The translations under genes were made by a program, and so were the position numbers. A DNA stretch of 27,872 bases, taken from assembly GCF_036906915.1 (NCBI RefSeq), contig NZ_JBAKHX010000094.1:1-27872 (forward strand). The letters run 5' to 3'. Shown here piece after piece: positions 22,401-27,872 of this stretch; positions within the stretch are counted from its first letter, which is position 1; every line of letters starts with the position of its first letter. Origin of the DNA: Phytohabitans sp036906915 (GTDB lineage: Bacteria > Actinomycetota > Actinomycetes > Mycobacteriales > Micromonosporaceae). Under the pieces are notes generated by a model, which was given only the letters and a program-made list of their open reading frames with translations, did not search any database and was not told the origin of the DNA.

Positions 22401-24005
22401 CTGGTCGGTGAGCACGCGGCGCAGCTCCTCCCGGCGCTGCCGGGCGTACACGAGGTTGGTGACGAACCGCTCGTAGAGGCCCGTGCGGCTCATCGGCAGC
22501 GGCCCCTGTGGACGGTCCTCGAACACCACCGCGGCGATCGTCGCCAGCAGCGGTACCCGTACCAGCGGATCCAGCCGGCGCACGTCGATCTCGTCGAGGT
22601 ACGCGGTCGCGTTGCGCTGCCAACCAAGCGGCGTGCGCGCGGTGAACCACGCCTGTGCGAAGCGCCGCAGCCCCGGCCGGTCGAACAGTCGCAGCTCGTA
22701 GTCGCCGAACCGCGACCCCGCCGACGGGTCCGGCAGGTGCGCGCCGAGACCGGCCAGCTCCTGGCCGAACAGCGGGCGAGTGGTCACCAGGAACCGCCAC
22801 GAAGAGCCGTACTCGGCCACCCGGTTGCCGAGTACGTCGATCAGCCGCTGCCGCTGGTCGCGGTCGTAGACCTCGTCGAGCCCGTCCACCAGCAGCAGCC
22901 ACTCGACTCCCGGCATCGCCGCCGGATCCAGCGTGTCGGGGTCGACGCCGCGGTCGAGGTAGTCGGACAGGTCCCGCTCGACGGCCCCCGCGAGCAGCTC
23001 CAGCCAGGGCTGCCGGCCCAGCATCGCGGCCGCCGGCACGCGCAGCGCCAGCGCCGGCCCGTACGGCGCGGGCGCGTCGCTGGCGGCGTCCAGCCACCAG
23101 GCGGCGGTCTCCGCGACGATGTGCTGCACCAGCGCCGACTTGCCGGCGCCCGGGCCGCCGACGACCAGCGTGTGCCGGTGCCGGCGCAACACATCGGCGA
23201 CCGAGCGGACGGGTGCGTCCCGGCCCGGCGCGGCGTACCGTGGCGCGGCCCGCTGCCGTACGTAGACCGTCGACAGTGGGGGAGCCGGCCCGTCGACCAG
23301 CCGGTACGGCAGCCGCTCAGCCGCCCTGCACTGGGCGACGAGCAGGTCGTGCAGCGGGCTGCCACGGCCCGGCCGGAGGCGGGGGGCCGCCGGCTCGACG
23401 CGCGGCCCGAGCACCCGCGCGTGGCTGGCACGCACCAGCGCCACGTCGGTCGCCTGCACGATCCAGCCGCCGCGCGGGCCGCCGTAGTCGCGCGAGCCCT
23501 TGATGACCCCGTACACGAGCCCGGTGCGGACGTCGAGCGCCGGCGCCCCGCTCATGCCGTCGACGATCTCGTCGCCCTTGAGCCGCAGGAACTGGCCGCT
23601 GCGCCCGACGACCTCAAGGCCGGCCGTGTCTCGGGCGATCCCGGCGTCCGGTGTGGCCGCGCTGAACCCGTACGCGGACAGCTCCGGCGGGATCGTGAGA
23701 TCGCCGGCCAGCCGCGCGACCGGGTGGTCCGGCGCCGCCGTCGCCCGGACGAATGCGATGTCCGGGTGCGGGTAGAAGGCCCCGTCACCGCGGGCCGCCG
23801 GCTCGCGCACCACGACGTCGCCGGCGAACCGGTGCTCGCGCCACCGCACGACCACCCGGTCGGCACAGTCCCACACGACGTGCGCGCAGGTGACGATCAG
23901 GTGCGGCTCGATGAAGAACCCGCTGCCCAGGAACTCGTCGCCGTCCCACAACGACACGGTCGAGTCGCGGACCACGTCGGCCATCGAGGACGCCTGTAGT
24001 GTCAT
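19491..24005 (-). CDS. Trypsin-NACHT-helical repeat-multi-TM STAND protein
   Basis: A 1,504-residue protein. An N-terminal trypsin-like protease (about 8-200) has a full catalytic triad: His42 in TCAHVV, Asp82 in HPDIAFV and Ser152 in GMSGAP. A NACHT STAND ATPase follows (about 265-620), with Walker A GGPGAGKS (283-290), Walker B LLLVDGLDEV (370-379) and the NACHT-type FIHRGFAEYLAA segment. About 600 residues of Ala/Leu-rich helices, HEAT-like, come next. The last 190 residues hold about five hydrophobic helices (for example around 1323-1345, 1365-1380, 1422-1450 and 1476-1495). ATG 24005 is chosen for its AGGG ribosome site; ATG 23984 would drop seven residues. It is divergent from a Trypco-like gene. 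Such proteins are predicted sensors and effectors in bacterial conflict systems; a trigger is not evident. Confidence 0.92.
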   Translation of the reverse strand: MTLQASSMADVVRDSTVSLWDGDEFLGSGFFIEPHLIVTCAHVVWDCADRVVVRWREHRFAGDVVVREPAARGDGAFYPHPDIAFVRATAAPDHPVARLAGDLTIPPELSAYGFSAATPDAGIARDTAGLEVVGRSGQFLRLKGDEIVDGMSGAPALDVRTGLVYGVIKGSRDYGGPRGGWIVQATDVALVRASHARVLGPRVEPAAPRLRPGRGSPLHDLLVAQCRAAERLPYRLVDGPAPPLSTVYVRQRAAPRYAAPGRDAPVRSVADVLRRHRHTLVVGGPGAGKSALVQHIVAETAAWWLDAASDAPAPYGPALALRVPAAAMLGRQPWLELLAGAVERDLSDYLDRGVDPDTLDPAAMPGVEWLLLVDGLDEVYDRDQRQRLIDVLGNRVAEYGSSWRFLVTTRPLFGQELAGLGAHLPDPSAGSRFGDYELRLFDRPGLRRFAQAWFTARTPLGWQRNATAYLDEIDVRRLDPLVRVPLLATIAAVVFEDRPQGPLPMSRTGLYERFVTNLVYARQRREELRRVLTDQLAVYGSGGGRLVDVLFDRTEQLLEDVAHHRLEADERIATTALAEDWLRRQEVPAQPVPELSRHLRTMLLGTGLLTVAGDDLRFIHRGFAEYLAAGYSVRTDWNTRHWLHRVRRDGITNLDMFRLIRWADAGNDAEPVLRRLLRARPVVRPPFVRRPNLLEFCAVLRDGLPLPERSAARLVAAGFAAVRRLRVVDEAALPALTYALRSLHARSSGSAHLVRLARDGRAAPVKRIAAARALILTGTDDDHRAAVEALDALLASSSPDDAGGLWAAYTIASVADAGARQRATDHLTWAVATARDPESRVRAAVFLTELGHGSTVDQQLLVQAVSPARTPAQRFESIEALRLVGPAGRGAPVTERIADVRQHLRATALAHLTAPERAGAPADLEALDVGDLTGLADGAARLAGHDPAATGRILAAALAEGGITDGAGAYLAETLRGNGHDTAADMINKVGASLSPAEPDPSAPELAARAADRSALGHERLEAAGQLRRDEPEAAIWLEIAWHADPVVPVLLKIEEALDLARRHGRYDLAFAMLRAYANQHARRRQRLAAWLGAVALELDELTYRINDQPTGPAPLRDDSAAERGRQAALRRWLDRGGGTEEALARAAETATSAGVSAAITGALSPVDDPAPRAGGDLAAARGAMRARAETLRIVVPAGQANPNWTERDLVASIGEAVAAKADAVLVEVLADPRAAAREEQRLARANAARACPWYARLVREVYQHEGHERAARLALAVALREVADRYPSRRRIRLPSQQVLHSVSIGLRRTLWSLGLAMAAVYAATFVGAAVPLLGDPGVLTAAGVARIAEVQAQIALPAVVVMGCLLLRPARLSTAVRRARLAVWTAGALAAYLSQVDGRGLRLPPWPAVEDVLRGTGELLVGLLPAASQPALVLAATGLATAIATAHLPFRIPAARRHASLRSAAKTAALAAIAWWSLALTIGDLRAAADTILSAIAATGLP

Positions 24006-24017
24006 CGACCGCCCTTC

Positions 24018-24032
24018 GCCCTGATACAGGGC
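24018..24032. promoter_or_regulatory. Perfect palindrome GCCCTGATACAGGGC in divergent promoter region
   Basis: Six-base arms GCCCTG and CAGGGC flank ATA in the 67-bp gap between the trypsin-NACHT gene (start 24005) and the Trypco-like gene (start 24073). On the protease-gene side it lies next to the ribosome site, so it could be an operator for both genes or a small mRNA hairpin limiting translation of the protease. Confidence 0.4.
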
Positions 24033-24072
24033 ACATCTTCGCCGACCATGCCGGACGTGCGAAAGTACTGGG

Positions 24073-24396
24073 ATGCCCGACCAGGTGCCGCACACGAGAA
24101 CCGTCCCCATCGAACTGCCCGACGGCACCTCCATTCTCGCCGAGGTGACCGCCACGGGATCGGGCGGCGACGCGAGCCGGCGGCGCCTGCGCCTGGACGA
24201 CATTCGCGGCGACATCACGCGGATCAGCCAGTTCCTGTCGCAGTCGCTGGCTGAGGCGCTGCCCGACCCGCCACGCCGCTACGGCGTCGAGTTCGGGCTC
24301 AAGCTCGGCGTGGAGACGACCGGCCTCACGACCATCCTGGCCAAGGCCACCGGCGAGGCGTCGGTGGTCGTCCGCCTGGAGTGGGAACGCCCGTAA
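24073..24396 (+). CDS. Trypsin-co-occurring (Trypco1/CU044_2847-like) small protein
   Basis: A 107-residue protein. An N-terminal beta segment (RTVPIELPDGTSILAEVTAT) is followed by a helix (LDDIRGDITRISQFLSQSLAEAL). A C-terminal beta unit reads YGVEFGLKLGVETTGL, then ILAKATGEASVVVRLEWER. The pattern of FGxKLG-type and GEASVxVxLxW segments matches the small family listed as CU044_2847 or Trypsin-co-occurring domain 1, which sits next to trypsin-like and NACHT conflict proteins. Its position, divergent from a trypsin-NACHT gene, supports this. Predicted roles are substrate, inhibitor or adaptor of the protease. The ribosome site is weak. The match is from memory of the motif, not a database search. 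Confidence 0.8.
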   Translation: MPDQVPHTRTVPIELPDGTSILAEVTATGSGGDASRRRLRLDDIRGDITRISQFLSQSLAEALPDPPRRYGVEFGLKLGVETTGLTTILAKATGEASVVVRLEWERP

Positions 24397-24404
24397 CGGC
24401 TCGC

Positions 24405-24480
24405 GATCAAGGGCATTCGCATGGATCAAGGGCAAACGCACGCGGCTCGGAGATCGAACCACGTGCGTTTGCCCTTGATC
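24405..24480. repeat. Four-part 19-base repeat/hairpin between convergent genes
   Basis: Two tandem 19-base units lie at 24405-24423 (GATCAAGGGCATTCGCATG) and 24424-24442 (GATCAAGGGCAAACGCACG), with three differences. A 19-base spacer (24443-24461) follows, then the exact reverse complement of unit 2 (24462-24480). The last three parts form a 19-bp perfect hairpin. It lies between the convergent Trypco-like and MFS genes, so a bidirectional terminator is likely. The additional tandem unit and the exact 19-base register suggest a dispersed repeat element. A GC palindrome (CGCGGCGCGCCGCG, 24499-24512) follows just before the MFS stop. Confidence 0.8.
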
Positions 24481-24519
24481 GACCGGGGTGAGGGGCGGCG
24501 CGGCGCGCCGCGCGGCGGG

Positions 24520-26028
24520 TTAGCCGACGTGGACGGCCACGGGGGCTGGGGCGTCGACGCCACCAGCCGTGGTGCCGACCGGGGTGCGGACGTTGCGGAT
24601 CATTAGGAAGATGAGCAGGGCCGAAGCCGCCAGCAGCACCGCGCTCACCGTGAACGCCACGTTGTATCCGTGCACCACGCCCAGCGGGGTCTGGTCCGGC
24701 CCGTTCTCCGTCACGTAGTCGGCCACGGCGTTGGTGAACACCGTGTTGAGCAGCGCCACGCCGAGCGAGCCACCGATCTGCTGGGTGGTGTTGACCATCG
24801 CGCTGGCCACGCCGGCGTCGCGGTTGCTGACGCCGGTCAGTGCCGTGTTGCCCAGCGGCACGAACACAAGGCCCATGCCGACCGCCATGATGACCAGGGC
24901 GGGCAGGATCAGCGTGGCGTACGACGAGTCGATCCGCAGCTGGGTCAGCCACGCCATGCCGGCGGTGGCGAGGACGCCGCCGACCGTCATCATCACGCGC
25001 GGGCCGACCTTGGGCAGCAGGCCGCTGGCCACGATGGCGGTGACGATGATCGCCAGCGAGAACGGCAGGTACGCGATGCCGCTCTTGAGCGGGGAGTACT
25101 GCAGCGTGCCCTGGAAGTAGTACGTCATGAACAGGAACATGCCCATCATGCCGGCGCCGAGCAGCACCGAGACCAGGAACGAGCCGCCCCGGTTACCGTG
25201 CAGCACCACGCGCAGCGGCAGTAGCGGGTGGGCCGAGCGCGCCTCCCACACGACGAAGCCGACCAGCAGCACCGCGGCGACCGCGAACAGTGCGAGGGTC
25301 ACGCCGGACGACCAGCCGTCTTCGGCGGCCTTGGTGAAGGCGTAGACGAGCGCGACCAGGCCACCGGTGGCCAGGATGGTGCCGGGAATGTCGTACTTGG
25401 TGTTGCCCTCGGCGCGGCTCTCCCGCACGACCGGAAGGGCGAGGAAGAACGCGCCCAGCGCGATCGGGATGTTGACGAGCAGGCACCAGCGCCACGTCGT
25501 GTACTCGGTCAGCAGGCCGCCGAGGATCAGGCCGATCGCCGCGCCGACGCCGGAGATGGCGCCGAACACGCCGAACGCCTTCGCCCGGTCCTTGACGTCC
25601 GTGAACGTGACCGTGATCAGCGAGAGCGCGGCCGGGGCGAGCAGCGCGCCGAACGCGCCCTGGAGGCCGCGGGCGGCGAAGAGCGTGACCGCGTTGGTCG
25701 CGATGCCGCCCAGCGCCGAAGCGAACGCGAAACCGATGAGGCCGATCAGGAAGATCTTGCGCCGGCCGACGTAGTCGGCAATCCGACCGCCGAGCAGCAG
25801 CAGGCCACCGAAAGCCAGGGTGTACGCCGTGACGATCCACTGCCGGTTTGCGTCGGAGATGTGCAGTGCTTCCTGCGCTGACGGCATTGCGATATTGACG
25901 ATCGTCGCGTCGAGCACGACCATGAGCTGGGCGATGGCGATGACCGCGAGCGCCACCCAGCGCTTCGGGTCGGCCGCTGGCACGCCGGCGGGCGGCGCCT
26001 CCGTTGCCGCGGCGGGGTTCTGCGACAT
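24520..26028 (-). CDS. MFS drug exporter, DHA2 (EmrB/QacA) family, 14 TM
   Basis: A 502-residue transporter with about 14 hydrophobic helices. DHA2 motifs are clear: QLMVVLDATIVNIAMPSAQ in TM1, RQWIVTAYTLAFGGLLLLGG, the loop 2-3 motif GRIADYVGRRK and motif C in TM5 (SGVGAAIGLILGG). These proton-coupled exporters remove drugs or secondary metabolites. The start ATG 26028 has a GAGAGG ribosome site. No TetR or MarR repressor sits next to it, which is common for this family otherwise; it is divergent from an ECF sigma factor with a 175-bp gap. The substrate is unknown. Confidence 0.93.
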   Translation of the reverse strand: MSQNPAAATEAPPAGVPAADPKRWVALAVIAIAQLMVVLDATIVNIAMPSAQEALHISDANRQWIVTAYTLAFGGLLLLGGRIADYVGRRKIFLIGLIGFAFASALGGIATNAVTLFAARGLQGAFGALLAPAALSLITVTFTDVKDRAKAFGVFGAISGVGAAIGLILGGLLTEYTTWRWCLLVNIPIALGAFFLALPVVRESRAEGNTKYDIPGTILATGGLVALVYAFTKAAEDGWSSGVTLALFAVAAVLLVGFVVWEARSAHPLLPLRVVLHGNRGGSFLVSVLLGAGMMGMFLFMTYYFQGTLQYSPLKSGIAYLPFSLAIIVTAIVASGLLPKVGPRVMMTVGGVLATAGMAWLTQLRIDSSYATLILPALVIMAVGMGLVFVPLGNTALTGVSNRDAGVASAMVNTTQQIGGSLGVALLNTVFTNAVADYVTENGPDQTPLGVVHGYNVAFTVSAVLLAASALLIFLMIRNVRTPVGTTAGGVDAPAPVAVHVG

Positions 26029-26113
26029 TTCAATGCCTCTCGGGGTGTGTTCGGGGCACGGCCGTGCGACCGCTCGACCAACGTAAAGATCACTTGCGAC
26101 AAAAACCGTGCCC

Positions 26114-26138
26114 GGAAACGCGAAAGGTGTTCACCGTC
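26114..26138 (+). promoter_or_regulatory. Candidate ECF-type promoter (GGAAAC-N15-CGTC)
   Basis: GGAAAC (26114-26119) and CGTC (26135-26138) are spaced as in many ECF promoters (GGAAC at -35, CGTC at -10). The pair lies about 65 bases before the start of an ECF sigma gene, which suggests autoregulation. It rests on motif shape only. Confidence 0.4.
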
Positions 26139-26203
26139 ACAGCTGGACGTATCACGGGGGTCGTTCCGGGTCTCGTTGTTCGTGAATGCGACGGAGGGCT
26201 GCC

Positions 26204-26764
26204 ATGGACCGGCCGATCGACGTGGACAGTGTTGACCTGCTCGGCCGGGTACGCGCCGGCGACGAAACGGCCTGGGCCGAGCTGACCGCGCGATACACGA
26301 ACATGCTCTGGTCGCTGGCGCGCGGGATGCGCCTCAGCGAGCAAGACGCGGCCGACGCCGTGCAGACCACCTGGCTGCGCCTGGTCGAGCGCGTCGACAC
26401 GATCCGCCACGCGGACCGGGTGGGTGGCTGGCTCGCGACCACGATGCGCCGCGAGTGCCTGGCCGCGATCGCCCGGCGCGAGCGCGTCATGCCCGCAGGC
26501 AGCTGGGACGACCTGCCCGCCCCGGCCGACCCCCTGGAAGACGGGCTGATCCGCGAGGAGCGCGACGCCGCGCTGTGGCGGGCGCTGCGCGCGCTGCGCC
26601 CCCGTTGCCAGGTGCTGCTGCGGGTGCTCATGGCCGACCCGGCGCCGAGCTACGCCGACGTGGCGCTGGCCCTCGACATGCCGGTCGGCAGCATCGGGCC
26701 GACCCGCCAGCGCTGCCTCGCGGCGCTGCGGCAGCTGATGCGCCTCGGCCCCGAGCCGATCTGA
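26204..26764 (+). CDS. ECF sigma factor of a CHAT-associated locus
   Basis: A 186-residue sigma factor. Region 2 (about 10-85) contains ETAWAELTARYTNMLWSLAR, DAADAVQTTWLRLVERVDTI and GGWLATTMRRECLAAIARRE. Region 4 (about 120-180) contains LRALRPRCQVLLRVLMAD, YADVALALDMPVGSIGPTRQRCLAALRQLM. ATG 26204 is preferred over an upstream in-frame start because GGAGGG precedes it by about six bases. The next gene, 30 bases on, encodes a small protein that commonly accompanies sigma factors of this type. A CHAT protein follows on the other strand. No transmembrane anti-sigma is present in the window. Confidence 0.9.
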   Translation: MDRPIDVDSVDLLGRVRAGDETAWAELTARYTNMLWSLARGMRLSEQDAADAVQTTWLRLVERVDTIRHADRVGGWLATTMRRECLAAIARRERVMPAGSWDDLPAPADPLEDGLIREERDAALWRALRALRPRCQVLLRVLMADPAPSYADVALALDMPVGSIGPTRQRCLAALRQLMRLGPEPI

Positions 26765-26794
26765 ACCCGAACTACGACCGAGGACGGCACTGCG

Positions 26795-27250
26795 ATGAGC
26801 CCCGACGAAGACGACGACCAGCTGCTTGAGCGGCTCCGGCGAGTAGCGGCCGAGGCGGACGCGGTACCCGAGAACGTGCTGGCGGCGGCGCGCGCCGCGT
26901 TCGCGATGCGCGACACCGACGTGGAGCTCGCGCGGCTCGTCGCCGACTCGGCCGAGGCGGGCTTCGAGCCGGTGCGGTCAGGGCCGGTCGCGGCGCGGCT
27001 GCTGGCGTTCGACGGCGGCGGCGTGTGCGTCGACCTGGACGTCGAGGTGACCGCCGGCCGCACCGTCCTGATCGGACACGTCAGCGGCGCGGACGCGTGC
27101 GTGCTGGAGCGCGGCGACGGCGTCCGCCAGCTGGTGCCGCTCGACGAGCTCGGCCGGTTCCTGATCGGCGGCGTGCGCCCGGGGCCGCTGCGGCTGCGCT
27201 GCCGGGGTCCGGCTGGCCGGACGGTGGCCACGTCGTGGGTGACGGTGTGA
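26795..27250 (+). CDS. Small protein with helical N-terminus and carboxypeptidase-regulatory-like C-terminus
   Basis: A 151-residue protein without signal peptide or TM helix. The acidic N-terminus (SPDEDDDQLLERLRRVAAEA) and the following helix (VPENVLAAARAAFAMRD) resemble a short anti-sigma-like or docking segment. From about residue 50 it is beta-rich and ends in the pattern LVPLDELGRFLIGGVRPGPLRLRCR, typical of carboxypeptidase regulatory-like Ig-type domains. The start ATG 26795 is 30 bases behind the sigma gene, so the two are cotranscribed. It may hold the sigma factor in check or link it to the CHAT protein; both are inference. It ends five bases before the stop of the convergent CHAT gene. 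Confidence 0.75.
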   Translation: MSPDEDDDQLLERLRRVAAEADAVPENVLAAARAAFAMRDTDVELARLVADSAEAGFEPVRSGPVAARLLAFDGGGVCVDLDVEVTAGRTVLIGHVSGADACVLERGDGVRQLVPLDELGRFLIGGVRPGPLRLRCRGPAGRTVATSWVTV

Positions 27251-27255
27251 GGCTT

Positions 27256-27872
27256 TCACCGGCCGAGTGCGACGAACGAGTGGGCGGTGGCCACGGCGAC
27301 CGGATCGCCGTCGGCCTCGGCGGCGGCGCGCGCATCGTGCAGCGCGGCGCCGAACGTGTGCCCGGCCAGCAGCCGCTCGTGAAACCCGACCATGACCGGC
27401 GCCGTCGCGGCGTCGTTGACCGGCACGATGCTGGCCAGGATGCTGGCGGTGCCGAGCGGCACCAGCGCGCTCACCATGCCCAGCAGCTCGTCGGCGGCGA
27501 CCTCGGCGGCCACCCCCGACTCGCAGCTGCTGAGCACGAGCCGGGCCGGCGCCCGCCGCAGCCGCCCCAGGTCGTACACGGTCAGCGGCCCATCGTCGAG
27601 CGACAGCGCGGAGAACAGCGCGTTATCGGCGCGGAAGACGCCGTGCGCGGCGACGTGGGCGATGGCGGCACCGTCCAGCGCGGCGAGGGCCGCCTCGGCG
27701 GTCGCCCGGCCGTCGCTGAGCACGATCGGGTCCGGGTATCCGTCGGCGATGCGCTTGACCTCGGCCGCGCTGCCCGCGAGGCCCGGGCCGACGACGAACG
27801 CCGCGTGCCCGCGCCGCGGCGCGGCGCGACCGGCGCGCAGCCAGGTCGCCGCCGACGGCGCCACGGTCACCG
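27256..27872 (-). CDS. CHAT-domain (caspase-like) protein, cut by window end
   Basis: This is the C-terminal part (about 205 residues) of a longer protein whose start lies beyond the right edge. It is the peptidase-like half of a CHAT domain. The probable catalytic His is in IAHVAAHGVFRADN and the catalytic Cys in LVLSSCESGVA. Supporting segments are FSALSLDDGPLTVYDL, ELLGMVSALVPLGTASILASI and a helix-rich end. CHAT proteins are caspase/separase-related proteases, often with N-terminal TPRs, several of which act in bacterial immunity, such as gasdermin activation or the type III-E CRISPR partner Csx29. It lies convergent to an ECF sigma factor and its partner, a combination I have seen in other actinomycetes. 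The target is unknown. Confidence 0.9.
   Translation of the reverse strand, partial: VTVAPSAATWLRAGRAAPRRGHAAFVVGPGLAGSAAEVKRIADGYPDPIVLSDGRATAEAALAALDGAAIAHVAAHGVFRADNALFSALSLDDGPLTVYDLGRLRRAPARLVLSSCESGVAAEVAADELLGMVSALVPLGTASILASIVPVNDAATAPVMVGFHERLLAGHTFGAALHDARAAAEADGDPVAVATAHSFVALGR

Overview
The window is very GC-rich, with the strong third-position G/C bias, GTG starts and ATGA/GTGA gene overlaps typical of a filamentous actinomycete. The mix of ECF sigma factors, a SARP/AfsR-type regulator, LuxR-type regulators next to secreted Cys-rich proteins, and NACHT and CHAT proteins suggests Streptomycetales or Micromonosporaceae. Micromonosporaceae is my guess; no marker gene in the window settles it. 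I see no tRNA, rRNA, CRISPR array, transposase or phage gene.

Left part (1-8,050): a small DUF1232 protein. Then comes a minus-strand pair of a two-HTH LuxR-type regulator and a secreted six-cysteine protein ending in CGNCV. Divergent from it is an operon for a small secreted protein and a secreted NucA/NucB-type DNase. Next is a tightly overlapped trpB-trpA-gntR operon with a repeated GTTATAGAAC element in front, then a TerC-family membrane protein that is probably translated from a leaderless message.

Middle part (8,050-13,250): an ECF sigma factor preceded by its probable zinc-finger/MDMPI-fused anti-sigma protein. Divergent from these is a DGPF/YCII protein plus ECF42-type sigma factor pair, with a matching candidate promoter. 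A convergent S41-family peptidase-like protein follows.

Region 13,250-19,370: a second copy of the LuxR-regulator/secreted-protein module. Here two secreted paralogues end in CGHCW and a BTAD/NB-ARC (AfsR-like) regulator follows. The regulators of both modules have the same near-palindromic 14-mer (TGCGTGATCCCGCA) upstream. A 37-residue ORF resembling a collapsed TIGR04222 protein lies in front of the second module. An alpha/beta hydrolase and a SanA/YdcF-like protein follow.

Right part (19,490-27,872) looks like a conflict or immunity-type neighbourhood. A 1,504-residue trypsin-NACHT-helical repeat-multi-TM protein is divergent from a small Trypco-like protein, with a perfect palindrome between them. 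A DHA2 exporter separates this from an ECF sigma factor, a small carboxypeptidase-regulatory-like protein and a CHAT (caspase-like) protein cut by the window end. The strongest candidates for undescribed biology are the duplicated LuxR/CGxC module with its shared operator-like site, and the trypsin-NACHT-TM/Trypco pair.
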